From Citrobacter freundii ATCC 8090 = MTCC 1658 = NBRC 12681 (GTDB taxonomy: Bacteria; Pseudomonadota; Gammaproteobacteria; Enterobacterales; Enterobacteriaceae), in assembly GCF_011064845.1 (NCBI RefSeq), contig NZ_CP049015.1, positions 4,774,001 to 4,838,000 of the forward strand: 64,000 bases of DNA, given 5' to 3'. The translations under genes and the position numbers were made by a program. Each line of letters starts with the position of its first letter. Position 1 is the stretch's first letter. Below the pieces are notes generated by a model. The model did no database searches. It was given only the letters and a program-made list of their open reading frames with translations, and had not been told where the DNA came from. This document shows positions 19,924 through 29,738 of the stretch, in pieces.

Positions 19924-19974
19924 TGTTGTAGGATGGCGCTACCCATAAGCAGCGCCAGACAGAGGGTTACAGCA

Positions 19975-20985
19975 TCAAACCTCAGCAAATTGCAGCATGA
20001 CTTTTATAGAGTCATTTTGCTGCGCACGTTCAAACGCCTTATCCGCATCTTCGACAGGGAAGAGATCAGTCACCAGTTCGCTGGTGTCAAACCGCCCATC
20101 CGCAAGCCATTCAATCACGGCATCGAAGTCTTCCGGGATATACATGCCGGAATTCAACAAATCGCGTTCGAAGCGCTGCATCATCGGAAGAGGTATTTCA
20201 CGTGGGCCACTCGGTACCCCCATGCACACTACCGTTCCGCCAGCATAAACGTGGGTAAATGCATCATTCAGCGTGGTCTGGGCAGCAACAACATCAATTG
20301 CCCCCGTAAAACGGACCTGTGCATCCAATTCCCCCGGAGTCCAGACTTCGGTGGCACCTAGCTTTAACGACAACGCGCGCTTGGCGGCATCAGGTTCGAT
20401 GACGGTGATCTTTCCCGCGCCCATGATGCGCAATGCTTGAACGATGGATAAGCCTATTGTCCCTGCACCTATCACTAGTACACTTTCCAATGACGCTTTC
20501 GGCATACGGCTCACGCAATGACGCGCGCAGGCTGCGGGCTCAGCGAAAGCCAGTGCTTTTAGTGGTAACGAAGCAGGTGCAACATGGCAATTTCGTGCAG
20601 GTACAATGTGTTGCGAGCGGGCAAAACCCGGTGCCCGGAAGCCTGCAACCTGTGGCGGCTCACAGAGATTAAAGCGGCCCGCTTTACAAGCACGACACTC
20701 CATGCAGGCCATTATCGGGTCGACTACGACATGATCGCCCGGCTTAACATTCGTTACTTCAATGCCCACTTCAGTTACGCGTGCCGCAATTTCATGTCCA
20801 GGCACAACCGGAGGTTTTGCAAATGGGTGTCCTCCTTTCAGCACATGCAGATCAGAGCCACATATTCCGTAAAACACCGGAGCAATGCGGACTTCTTGCG
20901 GTTTAAGTTCCTGGTGCGGCAGCTCAACATATTGGGTGGTCACCTTCCCAATATCAGAAAATAGAACTTGGGTAATCTTATCCAT
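19975..20985 (-). CDS. Zinc-dependent medium-chain alcohol/polyol dehydrogenase
   Basis: A 336-residue medium-chain dehydrogenase. Catalytic-zinc residues are Cys42 (GICGSDLH) and the His64-Glu65 pair (PGHE). The structural-zinc cysteines are 94, 97, 100 and 108. A Rossmann turn GAGTIG (173-178) is followed by an acidic VIEPD at the end of the second strand, which suggests NAD(H). It resembles sorbitol/threonine dehydrogenases. It sits between the transporter and the yihT-type aldolase gene, and the sulfo-EMP pathway of E. coli has no counterpart. It may generate sulfofructose from another sulfonated sugar or polyol; this is inferred. Confidence 0.85.
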   Translation of the reverse strand: MDKITQVLFSDIGKVTTQYVELPHQELKPQEVRIAPVFYGICGSDLHVLKGGHPFAKPPVVPGHEIAARVTEVGIEVTNVKPGDHVVVDPIMACMECRACKAGRFNLCEPPQVAGFRAPGFARSQHIVPARNCHVAPASLPLKALAFAEPAACARHCVSRMPKASLESVLVIGAGTIGLSIVQALRIMGAGKITVIEPDAAKRALSLKLGATEVWTPGELDAQVRFTGAIDVVAAQTTLNDAFTHVYAGGTVVCMGVPSGPREIPLPMMQRFERDLLNSGMYIPEDFDAVIEWLADGRFDTSELVTDLFPVEDADKAFERAQQNDSIKVMLQFAEV

Positions 20986-21016
20986 GGTTCTTCTCCAGAT
21001 TCGTTAAAATGGGTGA

Positions 21017-21904
21017 TTAACGCTGAGAAATCCCTTCATCGACGATTTCTGCCAGACGTTGTAAGCGTGGAACCGACACATCACGCAACATTGTTTGCGG
21101 ATCTTGAGCACCAACAACCGATGCCCAAACGGCACGCCCTGCCAGGAATCCGGAAGCTCCACCCTTCATGGCGATACGGACCGCGCGGCCAAAAATATCC
21201 GCATCAACACCAGAAGAGAGAATGACCCACGGCATTTTCATTTGTTCATGCAACTTTTGACACGCAGCAAGCAGGGTCTGTTCATCACCTTTGCCGCCTA
21301 ATGGCATTTCAGCTTTATAGAGGTCAGCATCGGTGCAACCGAGTTCAGCCGCTGCGGCAACGATGGCGCTTTCCCGGTCAAATTCCCAACCACGACGAGG
21401 AGGTCGGACGACCGGTTCAATGATGCTGACCAACCCTGCGCTACGGCAGCGTTGAACAAACTCAGCCACCATAGCCAAACGTTCTTCTGCAGGTTCATCT
21501 TCACGCCACAGCACCAACAACTTCATGGCTTTCGCACCCATTTCGCGGGCTTTATGCGGATCAATCGCTCTGTCAATTTCGACACTATCAACTGGAATAC
21601 CATTACCCGGAACAAAATGGTCAGCCGCCACAATCAGTCCACATGAATCTGCCGCTGCACCTTGAGAGACAATCTGATCGAGACAAAATTGTTTATCTGC
21701 CAGAACCGCTGAAGCGTAAGGAGACAGAATTTGTGTTGCTGCAACTTTAAAATCAGTCAATACGCTGTCGGCAACCGGTTTAGGGTGTCCAGACGCTGCA
21801 AACATCAGGCGCATTGCTTCACGCTGATCAACGGCCAGCATGGCAAATCCACCGCCAGGGCGAGAAATATCTTTCAGCGTGTATGGGGTATTGTGGGAAG
21901 ACAT
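21017..21904 (-). CDS. yihT: 6-deoxy-6-sulfofructose-1-phosphate aldolase
   Basis: A class I aldolase of 295 residues, closely similar to E. coli YihT over its whole length. It is expected to split sulfofructose 1-phosphate into dihydroxyacetone phosphate and 3-sulfolactaldehyde. The Schiff-base lysine is Lys197 in DLYKAEMP (Lys193 in E. coli numbering). An Arg in [10 protein letters not shown] (Arg257) matches the position I recall as contacting the sulfonate. It is followed by the dehydrogenase gene and preceded by the yihU-type gene, with short gaps, so it belongs to the minus-strand operon. Confidence 0.9.
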   Translation of the reverse strand: MSSHNTPYTLKDISRPGGGFAMLAVDQREAMRLMFAASGHPKPVADSVLTDFKVAATQILSPYASAVLADKQFCLDQIVSQGAAADSCGLIVAADHFVPGNGIPVDSVEIDRAIDPHKAREMGAKAMKLLVLWREDEPAEERLAMVAEFVQRCRSAGLVSIIEPVVRPPRRGWEFDRESAIVAAAAELGCTDADLYKAEMPLGGKGDEQTLLAACQKLHEQMKMPWVILSSGVDADIFGRAVRIAMKGGASGFLAGRAVWASVVGAQDPQTMLRDVSVPRLQRLAEIVDEGISQR

Positions 21905-21929
21905 AATAACTCCTGTAACTGTTTAAAAT

Positions 21930-22820
21930 TTAGAGTGAATCTGGTCGGCCAGCCTGCTGACGAACCTGAGATAACAGTGCACTCCAGTCCTGACGGCCTC
22001 GACCGTTCTCGCTGGCACGGGTGTAATAGGTTTCTGCTGCAATGCCCATATTGAGCGGCGCGCCGGTCTGACTAGCGACATCGACGGCAATGCGCAGGTC
22101 TTTCAACGCGAGGTCCACCATGAATGCCGGAGAAAGGTCTCCTTTAAGTACCTTGCCAGGCCAGGTTGTCGTAAAGTGCCCCTTGCCTGCGGCAGTACCG
22201 CTCATGACTTTAATGGCCACATCAAGGCTCAAACCCAATGATTCGCAAAGAACAGCGGCTTCCGCTGACAAGGCGTTCAGCGCAATACTCATATAGTTAT
22301 TGATGAGCTTTACGCGGATTCCCATACCGGGACCGCCAGCTTCCACCAGCTCATTCCCCATACACATCAGCACAGGGCGAGCACGTTTAACCTGTTCAGG
22401 CGTTCCGCCAGCAAGAATCAGCAGCGTGCCGTCAATCGCGTTAACTGACGTCCTGCCCACGGGGGCATCCATCATGCTGATGCCTTTCTCTTTCATCTCA
22501 TGGATCAATGCATCGGTCTGCAATGGATGAATCGTGGACATGTCAATAACCAATGCATTGGGAGACAGGCCTTCGCTTACACCATCTTTACCCAGCAGAA
22601 CTTGCCGAACGATGTCGCCATTTGGCAGCACAGTGATAATGAATTCGGCACCTTTAGCGGCTTCAGCAGGTGTTTGAGCAGCAGTCGCACCTTTTTGTAC
22701 TAATTCATTGACTGCCTGTTGGTTTACGTCGAACACACGTAAAGCATGTCCCTTTTGCAACAGATTATTAGCCATTGGGCTGCCCATCTGGCCCAAGCCC
22801 AAAAATGCAACGGTTGTCAT
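21930..22820 (-). CDS. yihU: 3-sulfolactaldehyde reductase
   Basis: A 296-residue beta-hydroxyacid dehydrogenase very like E. coli YihU. It reduces 3-sulfolactaldehyde to 2,3-dihydroxypropane-1-sulfonate with NADH. The N-terminal Rossmann motif GLGQMG is at 8-13, substrate-binding GRTS at 122-125, and the catalytic lysine is Lys171 in [11 protein letters not shown]. It is the first gene of the minus-strand unit, divergent from the yihV-type kinase. Such strong conservation of the substrate block supports a sulfonated three-carbon substrate rather than tartronate semialdehyde. Confidence 0.9.
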   Translation of the reverse strand: MTTVAFLGLGQMGSPMANNLLQKGHALRVFDVNQQAVNELVQKGATAAQTPAEAAKGAEFIITVLPNGDIVRQVLLGKDGVSEGLSPNALVIDMSTIHPLQTDALIHEMKEKGISMMDAPVGRTSVNAIDGTLLILAGGTPEQVKRARPVLMCMGNELVEAGGPGMGIRVKLINNYMSIALNALSAEAAVLCESLGLSLDVAIKVMSGTAAGKGHFTTTWPGKVLKGDLSPAFMVDLALKDLRIAVDVASQTGAPLNMGIAAETYYTRASENGRGRQDWSALLSQVRQQAGRPDSL

Positions 22821-22839
22821 GAATGCTCTCCTGTCTCAG

Positions 22840-22970
22840 GTTGACAAAATAATTACAATTAAAAATCGTTTTCGTCTGTTTTTGAGCATATTTGTAATTT
22901 ATGACTAAAAACAAGACACACGTCACTAATTTGATCATTTATGTCATTAAAATGAACAAAATAAGACAAG
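22840..22970. promoter_or_regulatory. Divergent control region with repeated AAAAnAAGACA motifs
   Basis: Between the yihU and yihV genes, AAAACAAGACA (22908-22918) and AAAATAAGACA (22958-22968) are direct repeats spaced by exactly 50 bases, about five helical turns. A related inverted form (GTCTGTTTTTGAG) lies near 22875. A DeoR-type regulator gene, yihW, is encoded two genes away, so these are candidate CsqR operators. No binding data are available here. Confidence 0.5.
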
Positions 22971-22991
22971 ATCACACAGGACTAACCAAAT

Positions 22992-23888
22992 ATGACCAGA
23001 ATTGCATGTGTTGGAATCACCGTTCAGGACCGTATTTATTCTCTGAACAGCCTGCCCTATGGCGGGGGGAAATATCAGTCAAATCAATATCTGGAGACAG
23101 GTGGCGGCCCGGCAGCAACGGCAGCTGTCGCCATTGCCCGGCTTGGTATTGACGTTGATTTTATAGGCCGTGTAGGCGATGACAGTTGTGGGAATACCTT
23201 GCTTAACGAGCTTCAGAGCTGGGGGGTCAATACGGCGTTCTGCCGGCAATACCCGAACTCCCGTTCATCCCAGTCCGCAATTTTGGTCGACCAGCATGGC
23301 GAACGCATCATCGTGAACTATCCAAGCCCAGATCTCGATACGGATGCAGGGTGGCTGGAGTCGATTGATTTTTCCCGTTATGACATCGTTCTGGCCGATG
23401 TACGTTGGCATGAAGGAACGTTGAAATCCTTCGAACTGGCACGTGCCGCTGGAGTTCCAACGCTGTTGGATGCCGATATGACACCACAAGATATCACCCC
23501 ATTGGTGGCGCTGGCCGATCATGCCGTTTTTTCAACTCCAGGTCTGAAGAGAATGACCGGGCAAGATGATGCACAACAGGCACTTAAACTGGCCGCTGAG
23601 CAAACCAATGGTAAAGTGTACGTTACGCTTGGTGGCGAAGGGTCACTATGGGTCGAAAATGGGCATATGTGTCAACAGACTGCATTTTCTGTCAATGTTG
23701 TGGATACAACCGGTGCAGGCGATGTTTTCCATGGTGCAATGGCAGCAGCTCTTGCAGAGCAAATGCCGACTGACCAGGCGATTCGCTTCGCAAGTGCGGT
23801 GGCGGCGATGAAATGCACTCAGGCGGGTGGACGAGCCGGAATTCCTAATCGTGCGCAAACCGAATCATTTTTGTCACTTTATGCGTAA
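22992..23888 (+). CDS. yihV: 6-deoxy-6-sulfofructose kinase
   Basis: A PfkB-family sugar kinase of 298 residues, close to E. coli YihV. It phosphorylates sulfofructose at C1 with ATP. The GGGPAATAAV block (about 37-46) and the C-terminal TTGAGDVF with catalytic Asp244 are intact. Asn109 and Arg138, which I recall as sulfonate-recognition residues in E. coli YihV, are also present. It is divergent from the yihU-type gene and followed by the regulator gene 39 bases downstream on the same strand. Confidence 0.9.
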   Translation: MTRIACVGITVQDRIYSLNSLPYGGGKYQSNQYLETGGGPAATAAVAIARLGIDVDFIGRVGDDSCGNTLLNELQSWGVNTAFCRQYPNSRSSQSAILVDQHGERIIVNYPSPDLDTDAGWLESIDFSRYDIVLADVRWHEGTLKSFELARAAGVPTLLDADMTPQDITPLVALADHAVFSTPGLKRMTGQDDAQQALKLAAEQTNGKVYVTLGGEGSLWVENGHMCQQTAFSVNVVDTTGAGDVFHGAMAAALAEQMPTDQAIRFASAVAAMKCTQAGGRAGIPNRAQTESFLSLYA

Positions 23889-23927
23889 AATAGCCAACAA
23901 TTACGGGGAAGAAGTCCAGGAGTATTC

Positions 23928-24716
23928 ATGAGCATCATTGAAGTCACCGGTAATCCGCGACACGATCAACTTGTTCATTACATTACAGAACGCGGCTATA
24001 TGAATATCGAAGAGCTCGCACAATTGCTGGACGTGTCCACGCAAACCGTGCGCCGGGATATTCGTAAATTAAGCGAACAGGGCTTGATCACCAGACATCA
24101 TGGTGGAGCCGGACGTGTATCCAGCGTCATGAATACCGCCTTTGAACAGCGAGAGTTGTCCCTTACCCAGGAAAAAGAAGCGATTGCGGAAGCGGTTGCT
24201 GATTATCTTCCTGAACGCTGTACGGTATTTATTACCATTGGTACAACGGTGGAAGCCGTCGCACGAGCTTTGCTGAACCGCCGGGATCTCCGCATCATTA
24301 CTAACAGTCTTCGTGTTGCACAGATCTTATATAAGAATCAAGATCTTGAGGTCATGGTGCCCGGTGGAACGCTACGTGCTCATAATGGCGGTATTGTTGG
24401 TCCAGGAGCAGTGAACTTTATTGAAGGATTCAGAGCCGACTATTTGATTACTAGTATTGGTGCCATTGAGGAAGACGGCACCCTATTGGAATTTGACGTT
24501 AACGAAGCGCTTGTCGCCAAAACGATGATTAAGCATGCACGTAATACGCTGTTAGTTGCTGATCATACTAAGTTTACTGCCTCAGCCGCTGTATCCATCG
24601 GTAATATGCGTAAAATTCGGGCATTTTTTACCGATTCCCAGCCACCAAATTCATTCAAACAATTGCTTGATTTAGAAAATATTGAGCTAGTCATTGCAGA
24701 GAAGGAAACGACCTGA
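23928..24716 (+). CDS. csqR: DeoR-family regulator of the sulfo-cluster (CsqR/YihW)
   Basis: A 262-residue DeoR-type repressor. An HTH at about 22-60 (ELAQLLDVSTQTVRRDIRKL) is followed by a sugar-phosphate-isomerase-like sensor domain with FITIGTTVE (about 97) and ITNSLRVA (about 121). It is similar throughout to E. coli YihW (CsqR), which represses the yih genes and is released by sulfoquinovose or sulfoquinovosyl glycerol. Here the target operon is different, so its inducer may also differ. A strong hairpin ends the transcript. Confidence 0.88.
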   Translation: MSIIEVTGNPRHDQLVHYITERGYMNIEELAQLLDVSTQTVRRDIRKLSEQGLITRHHGGAGRVSSVMNTAFEQRELSLTQEKEAIAEAVADYLPERCTVFITIGTTVEAVARALLNRRDLRIITNSLRVAQILYKNQDLEVMVPGGTLRAHNGGIVGPGAVNFIEGFRADYLITSIGAIEEDGTLLEFDVNEALVAKTMIKHARNTLLVADHTKFTASAAVSIGNMRKIRAFFTDSQPPNSFKQLLDLENIELVIAEKETT

Positions 24717-24727
24717 TCTTTTAGATA

Positions 24728-24758
24728 AAAAAAGCCGCTGATAATCAGCGGCTTTTTT
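24728..24758. terminator. Bidirectional terminator between csqR and typA
   Basis: AGCCGCTGA / TCAGCGGCT form a perfect stem around a TAA loop, with an A-run before and six T residues after. It can terminate both convergent genes. Confidence 0.92.
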
Positions 24759-24783
24759 ATGCTTACCTGAGAAAGAGCGTTAA

Positions 24784-26607
24784 TTACTCTTCTTTCGCGC
24801 CACGCATTGCACGGCGACGATCGTTTTCAGTCAGGTGACGCTTACGAATACGGATAGAGGTTGGAGTAACTTCTACCAGTTCGTCGTCATCGATGAATTC
24901 CAGAGCCTGCTCCAGAGTCATCTTAACCGGCGGAACCAGAACCGTTGCTTCGTCAGTACCGGACGCACGCATGTTGGTCAGTTTCTTACCGGTCAGGCAG
25001 TTTACAGTCAGGTCGTTAGAGCGGCTGTGAATACCGATGATCTGGCCTTCGTAAACTTCAGCACCGTGACCCAGGAACAGCTTACCGCGGTCCTGCAGGC
25101 TGAACAGTGCGAACGCAACTGCTTTGCCCTGGCCGTTAGAGATCAGTACGCCGTTCTGACGCTGACCCACATCACCCGCACGAACATCGTCGTAGTGGCT
25201 GAATGTGGAGTACAGCAGACCGGTACCGGAAGTCATGGTCATGAATTCTGAACGGAAGCCGATCAGACCACGGCTTGGGATCACGTAGTCAAGACGTACG
25301 CGGCCTTTGCCATCTGGATTCATGTTTTTCAGGTCGCCTTTACGCTCACCCAGAGCCTGCATGACAGAACCCTGATGCTGCTCTTCGACGTCCAACGTTA
25401 CGTTTTCGAACGGCTCTTGTTTACGGCCATCGATTTCGCGGAAGATAACTTTCGGACGGGAAACCGCCATTTCGAAACCTTCACGACGCATGTTTTCAAT
25501 CAGAACAGACAGGTGCAGCTCACCACGACCGGATACGCGGAACGCATCCGCATCTTCGGTTTCTTCAACGCGCAGCGCAACGTTGTGCACCAGCTCTTTG
25601 TTCAGGCGGTCAAGGATCTGACGAGAGGTAACATATTTACCTTCTTTACCACAGAACGGAGAGGTGTTTACGCAGAAGAACATGGTTACGGTCGGTTCAT
25701 CAACGGACAGAGCCGGCAGCGCTTCGACGTTCTGCGGATCGCAGATGGTGTCGGAGATGTTCAGTTCGCCCAGACCGGTGATCGCGATGATATCGCCGGC
25801 TTCGGCAATATCGCTCTCGATACGTTCCAGACCCAGATGAGTCAGAACTTTACCGACTTTACCGTTACGGGTTTTGCCTTCGCTATCAATGATAGTGATC
25901 TGCTGGTTCGGTTTAACTTTACCGCGTTTAATGCGGCCGATGCCGATTACGCCAACGTAGTTGTTGTAGTCCAGCTGAGAGATTTGCATCTGCAGCGGGC
26001 CATCAAGATCTACGTTCGGAGCCGGTACACGATCAACGATAGTCTGATACAGCGGAGTCATGTCTTCAGCCATATCTTCGTGATCCAGACCTGCGATACC
26101 GTTCAGCGCGGAAGCGTAAACGATCGGGAAGTCCAGCTGTTCGTCGGTAGCGTCGAGGTTAACGAACAGGTCGAATACCTGATCAACAACCCAGTCAGGA
26201 CGCGCGCCAGGACGGTCAACTTTGTTGATAACAACAATTGGCTTCAAGCCATGGGCAAAGGCTTTTTTGGTCACGAAGCGCGTCTGCGGCATCGGACCAT
26301 CCATTGCATCCACCACCAGCAGCACGGAGTCGACCATGGACATTACACGTTCAACTTCACCACCGAAGTCGGCGTGCCCCGGGGTATCAACGATGTTGAT
26401 GCGGTAGTCATTCCATTTGATAGCGGTGTTTTTAGCGAGGATGGTAATCCCACGCTCTTTCTCCAAATCGTTGGAGTCCATCACGCGCTCTTGGGTTTCA
26501 GCACGTGCATCGAACGTACCGGATTGTTGGAGCAGCTTGTCTACCAGGGTCGTTTTACCATGGTCTACGTGCGCGATGATGGCGATGTTACGCAAATTTT
26601 CGATCAC
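24784..26607 (-). CDS. typA: Ribosome-dependent GTPase TypA/BipA
   Basis: TypA, 607 residues, is a translational GTPase of the EF-G family that helps large-subunit assembly at low temperature and affects virulence and stress genes. G-motifs are [10 protein letters not shown] (about 12-21), ERGITI (about 52), DTPGH (about 74) and NKVDR (about 127). Domains II, III and V follow, with the family-specific C-terminal domain ending in [10 protein letters not shown]. It is divergent from glnA across a 380-base gap rich in regulatory sites. Confidence 0.97.
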   Translation of the reverse strand: MIENLRNIAIIAHVDHGKTTLVDKLLQQSGTFDARAETQERVMDSNDLEKERGITILAKNTAIKWNDYRINIVDTPGHADFGGEVERVMSMVDSVLLVVDAMDGPMPQTRFVTKKAFAHGLKPIVVINKVDRPGARPDWVVDQVFDLFVNLDATDEQLDFPIVYASALNGIAGLDHEDMAEDMTPLYQTIVDRVPAPNVDLDGPLQMQISQLDYNNYVGVIGIGRIKRGKVKPNQQITIIDSEGKTRNGKVGKVLTHLGLERIESDIAEAGDIIAITGLGELNISDTICDPQNVEALPALSVDEPTVTMFFCVNTSPFCGKEGKYVTSRQILDRLNKELVHNVALRVEETEDADAFRVSGRGELHLSVLIENMRREGFEMAVSRPKVIFREIDGRKQEPFENVTLDVEEQHQGSVMQALGERKGDLKNMNPDGKGRVRLDYVIPSRGLIGFRSEFMTMTSGTGLLYSTFSHYDDVRAGDVGQRQNGVLISNGQGKAVAFALFSLQDRGKLFLGHGAEVYEGQIIGIHSRSNDLTVNCLTGKKLTNMRASGTDEATVLVPPVKMTLEQALEFIDDDELVEVTPTSIRIRKRHLTENDRRRAMRGAKEE

Positions 26608-26761
26608 AACTTTGCCTCAGGCATTTTAGAAATAGCGCGTTATTGTACACGGATTAATCGCAGTACAAAACAGGATCACAAACATCCTCCGCAAACAAGT
26701 ATTGCAGAGTTTCTTTGTGATCACATTCACGGAGCGTTAAAAGGGGTAATCTGACATGCTT

Positions 26762-26852
26762 TGCACCAATATGGTGCTTAATGTTCACATTAAAGCACTA
26801 TAATGGTGCGATACAACCTTCATGGTGCAGCCCCTTTGCACGATAGTGCGCA
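26762..26852 (+). promoter_or_regulatory. NtrC enhancer sites of glnA
   Basis: Two strong sites of the TGCACnnnnnnGGTGC form lie at 26762-26777 and about 26794-26810, 32 bases apart. A weaker one (TTGCACGATAGTGCGCA) lies at 26836-26852. Measured from the predicted start near 26910, they fall near -140, -108 and -66, as in E. coli glnA. Phosphorylated GlnG binds here and activates glnAp2. Confidence 0.92.
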
Positions 26853-26882
26853 TGATAACGCCTTTTAGGGGCAATTTAAAAG

Positions 26883-26899
26883 TTGGCACAGATTTCGCT
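26883..26899 (+). promoter_or_regulatory. Sigma-54 promoter glnAp2
   Basis: TTGGCACAGATTTCGCT has the -24 GG (26885-26886) and -12 GC (26897-26898) elements with standard spacing. Transcription should start near 26910, about 78 bases before the glnA start codon. Confidence 0.92.
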
Positions 26900-26987
26900 T
26901 TATATTTTTTACGGCGACACGGCCAATTTTTTGCAGAATTGAAGACTTCGTTACCACGACGACCATGACCAATCCGGGAGAGTAAGT

Positions 26988-28397
26988 ATGTCCGCTGAAC
27001 ACGTTTTGACGATGCTGAACGAACACGAAGTGAAGTTTGTTGATTTGCGCTTCACTGATACCAAAGGTAAAGAACAGCACGTCACTATTCCTGCTCATCA
27101 GGTAAATGCCGAATTCTTTGAAGAAGGCAAAATGTTTGACGGCTCCTCAATCGGTGGCTGGAAAGGCATTAACGAATCAGACATGGTTCTGATGCCAGAT
27201 GCGTCTACTGCACTCATCGACCCGTTCTATGAAGAGTCCACTCTGATCATCCGTTGCGATATCCTGGAACCTGGTACACTGCAGGGCTATGACCGCGACC
27301 CGCGCTCCATCGCAAAACGCGCTGAAGAGTATCTGCGTTCTACCGGCATCGCAGACACCGTTCTGTTCGGACCAGAGCCAGAATTCTTCCTGTTTGACGA
27401 CATCCGTTTCGGCGCGTCTATTTCCGGTTCCCACGTGGCAATCGATGACATCGAAGGCGCATGGAACTCCTCCACCAAATACGAAGGTGGTAACAAAGGT
27501 CACCGTCCTGGTGTGAAAGGCGGTTACTTCCCGGTTCCTCCGGTAGATTCTTCTCAGGACATCCGTTCTACCATGTGTCTGATCATGGAAGAGATGGGCC
27601 TGGTTGTTGAAGCGCATCACCACGAAGTGGCGACCGCTGGCCAGAACGAAATCGCGACCCGCTTTAACACCATGACCAAAAAAGCGGACGAAATTCAGAT
27701 CTACAAATACGTCGTGCACAACGTTGCGCACCGTTTCGGTAAAACCGCGACCTTTATGCCAAAACCGATGTTCGGTGATAACGGTTCCGGTATGCACTGC
27801 CACATGTCCCTGTCCAAGAACGGCGTAAACCTGTTCTCTGGCGACAAATATGCGGGTCTGTCTGAGCAGGCGCTGTTCTACATCGGCGGTGTAATCAAGC
27901 ACGCTAAAGCGATCAACGCCCTGGCTAACCCGACCACCAACTCCTATAAGCGTCTGGTCCCAGGCTACGAAGCGCCGGTAATGCTGGCTTACTCTGCCCG
28001 TAACCGTTCTGCTTCTATCCGTATTCCGGTTGTTGCTTCTCCGAAAGCGCGTCGTATTGAAGTGCGTTTCCCGGACCCGGCTGCTAACCCGTACCTGTGC
28101 TTCGCAGCACTGCTGATGGCTGGTCTTGACGGTATCAAGAACAAGATCCACCCGGGCGAAGCCATGGACAAAAACCTGTACGACCTGCCGCCGGAAGAAG
28201 CGAAAGAGATCCCACAGGTTGCTGGTTCTCTGGAAGAAGCACTGAAAGAACTGGATCTGGACCGTGAGTTCCTGACTGCAGGCGGCGTGTTCACCAATGA
28301 AGCGATCGATGCGTATATTACGCTGCGTCGCGAAGAAGATGACCGTGTGCGTATGACTCCGCACCCGGTAGAGTTTGAGCTGTACTACAGCGTTTAA
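26988..28397 (+). CDS. glnA: Glutamine synthetase
   Basis: GlnA, 469 residues, is the dodecameric type I-beta synthetase that makes glutamine from glutamate, ammonia and ATP. Conserved blocks include FDGSSIGGW (about 49), [12 protein letters not shown] (about 210), [12 protein letters not shown] (about 260) and NRSAS (about 340). The adenylylation tyrosine lies in NLYDLPPEE near residue 398. It starts after GGGAGAGTAAGT and is controlled by the upstream sigma-54 promoter and NtrC sites. Two hairpins and a BIME separate it from glnL. Confidence 0.98.
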   Translation: MSAEHVLTMLNEHEVKFVDLRFTDTKGKEQHVTIPAHQVNAEFFEEGKMFDGSSIGGWKGINESDMVLMPDASTALIDPFYEESTLIIRCDILEPGTLQGYDRDPRSIAKRAEEYLRSTGIADTVLFGPEPEFFLFDDIRFGASISGSHVAIDDIEGAWNSSTKYEGGNKGHRPGVKGGYFPVPPVDSSQDIRSTMCLIMEEMGLVVEAHHHEVATAGQNEIATRFNTMTKKADEIQIYKYVVHNVAHRFGKTATFMPKPMFGDNGSGMHCHMSLSKNGVNLFSGDKYAGLSEQALFYIGGVIKHAKAINALANPTTNSYKRLVPGYEAPVMLAYSARNRSASIRIPVVASPKARRIEVRFPDPAANPYLCFAALLMAGLDGIKNKIHPGEAMDKNLYDLPPEEAKEIPQVAGSLEEALKELDLDREFLTAGGVFTNEAIDAYITLRREEDDRVRMTPHPVEFELYYSV

Positions 28398-28453
28398 TCG
28401 TTTGAGTTGCCGTGGAAATTTTAGCCTGCTCAGGCAGGCTTGAGATCGATGGC

Positions 28454-28543
28454 GAATGATAAGACGCCTGATGGCGCAAGCTTATCAGGCCTACCGGTAA
28501 CATCACCTTGTAGGCCGGATAAAGCAAAGCCGCCATCCGGCAT
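28454..28543. repeat. BIME between glnA and glnL
   Basis: A REP-like pair CCTGATGGCGC...CTTATCAGGCCTAC (28467-28494) is followed by an inverted GTAGGCCGGATAAAG...CGCCATCCGGCA unit (about 28509-28543). Another hairpin (AGCCTGC / GCAGGCT, 28423-28440) lies just upstream. Confidence 0.8.
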
Positions 28544-28564
28544 CTGCGTTTGCCAGTCATCTGT

Positions 28565-28589
28565 AGCCCATCCCAGGATGGGCTTTTTT
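28565..28589 (+). terminator. glnA terminator
   Basis: AGCCCATCC (28565-28573) pairs with GGATGGGCT (28576-28584), followed by a T-run. It partly separates high-level glnA transcription from glnLG. Confidence 0.92.
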
Positions 28590-28634
28590 CTCCACTAACA
28601 ACCTGCTTTCTCGCGCTTTTTTGATGTAAAAAGC

Positions 28635-28656
28635 TATAATGCACTAAATTGGTGCA
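28635..28656 (+). promoter_or_regulatory. glnL promoter with overlapping NtrC site
   Basis: A TATAAT -10 box (28635-28640) runs into the consensus NtrC palindrome TGCACTAAATTGGTGCA (28640-28656). In E. coli NtrC represses glnLp from this site, so glnLG is autoregulated. Confidence 0.88.
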
Positions 28657-28678
28657 ACACTTTTCAGGAGACTGCTGA

Positions 28679-29728
28679 ATGGCAACCGGCACGCTGCCCG
28701 ATGCTGGGCAGATCCTCAATTCTTTAATCAACAGCATCTTACTCGTCGACGATGAGCTGGCGGTACATTACGCCAACCCGGCGGCACAGCAGCTGCTCGC
28801 CCAAAGCTCCCGCAAACTGTTTGGTACACCGCTTCCCGATCTGTTGAGTTATTTCTCCTTAAACATCGGACTGATGCGAGAGAGCCTGGAAGCAGGCCAG
28901 GGCTTTACGGATAACGAAGTGACGCTGGTGATAGACAGCCACTCACATATCCTCTCAGTGACCGCTCAGAGGCTGCCTGATGGCCTTATCCTGCTGGAGA
29001 TGGCGCCAATGGATAACCAGCGCCGTCTGAGTCAGGAGCAGCTTCAGCACGCCCAGCAGATTGCCGCCCGCGATCTGGTGCGCGGTCTGGCGCACGAAAT
29101 CAAGAACCCTTTAGGTGGATTACGCGGCGCAGCGCAGCTACTCAGCAAAGCGCTTCCGGACCCGGCGCTGACCGAATATACCAAAGTCATTATTGAGCAG
29201 GCCGACCGCCTGCGTAATCTGGTCGACCGTCTGCTGGGACCACAACAGCCTGGCATGCATGTCACGGAAAGTATTCACAAGGTGGCGGAGCGCGTGGTGG
29301 CGCTGGTCTCAATGGAGCTCCCGGAAAACGTCACGCTGATTCGTGATTACGACCCGAGTCTGCCCGAATTACTGCACGACCCGGACCAGATCGAGCAGGT
29401 TCTGTTAAACATCGTGCGCAATGCTTTGCAGGCGCTGGGAGCGGAAGGCGGTGAGATCATTCTGCGTACCCGCACCGCGTTTCAGCTCACGCTGCACGGT
29501 GTACGTTATCGCCTGGCGGCACGGATTGATGTTGAGGACAACGGTCCGGGTATTCCCTCGCATTTGCAGGACACGCTGTTCTACCCAATGGTCAGCGGTC
29601 GCGAAGGCGGTACCGGGCTTGGATTATCCATCGCCCGCAATTTAATTGATCAACATTCCGGCAAAATTGAATTTACCAGTTGGCCGGGTCATACCGAGTT
29701 CTCGGTTTACCTGCCTATCAGGAAATAA
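28679..29728 (+). CDS. glnL: Nitrogen sensor histidine kinase NtrB
   Basis: GlnL (NtrB), 349 residues, is the soluble kinase/phosphatase that controls NtrC according to PII (GlnB) status. An N-terminal PAS domain (about 10-115) precedes the H-box [12 protein letters not shown] with the phosphorylated His near residue 139. The ATPase part has the N-box [10 protein letters not shown] (about 247), DNGPGIP (about 287) and [10 protein letters not shown] (about 310). It is followed 10 bases later by glnG. Confidence 0.96.
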   Translation: MATGTLPDAGQILNSLINSILLVDDELAVHYANPAAQQLLAQSSRKLFGTPLPDLLSYFSLNIGLMRESLEAGQGFTDNEVTLVIDSHSHILSVTAQRLPDGLILLEMAPMDNQRRLSQEQLQHAQQIAARDLVRGLAHEIKNPLGGLRGAAQLLSKALPDPALTEYTKVIIEQADRLRNLVDRLLGPQQPGMHVTESIHKVAERVVALVSMELPENVTLIRDYDPSLPELLHDPDQIEQVLLNIVRNALQALGAEGGEIILRTRTAFQLTLHGVRYRLAARIDVEDNGPGIPSHLQDTLFYPMVSGREGGTGLGLSIARNLIDQHSGKIEFTSWPGHTEFSVYLPIRK

Positions 29729-29738
29729 GGTGACGTTT

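Noticed and set aside
16121..24716. Calling this the standard E. coli yih sulfoquinovose operon.
   Set aside because: The glycosidase, isomerase, GPH transporters and porin are missing, and three unrelated genes take their place.
25375..26754. Long open frame (459 codons) on the plus strand opposite typA.
   Set aside because: It is an antisense shadow of the strongly codon-biased typA gene, has no recognisable domain, and lacks a ribosome site.
27177..28364. Long open frame (395 codons) on the minus strand opposite glnA.
   Set aside because: It mirrors glnA codon positions and has no family features.
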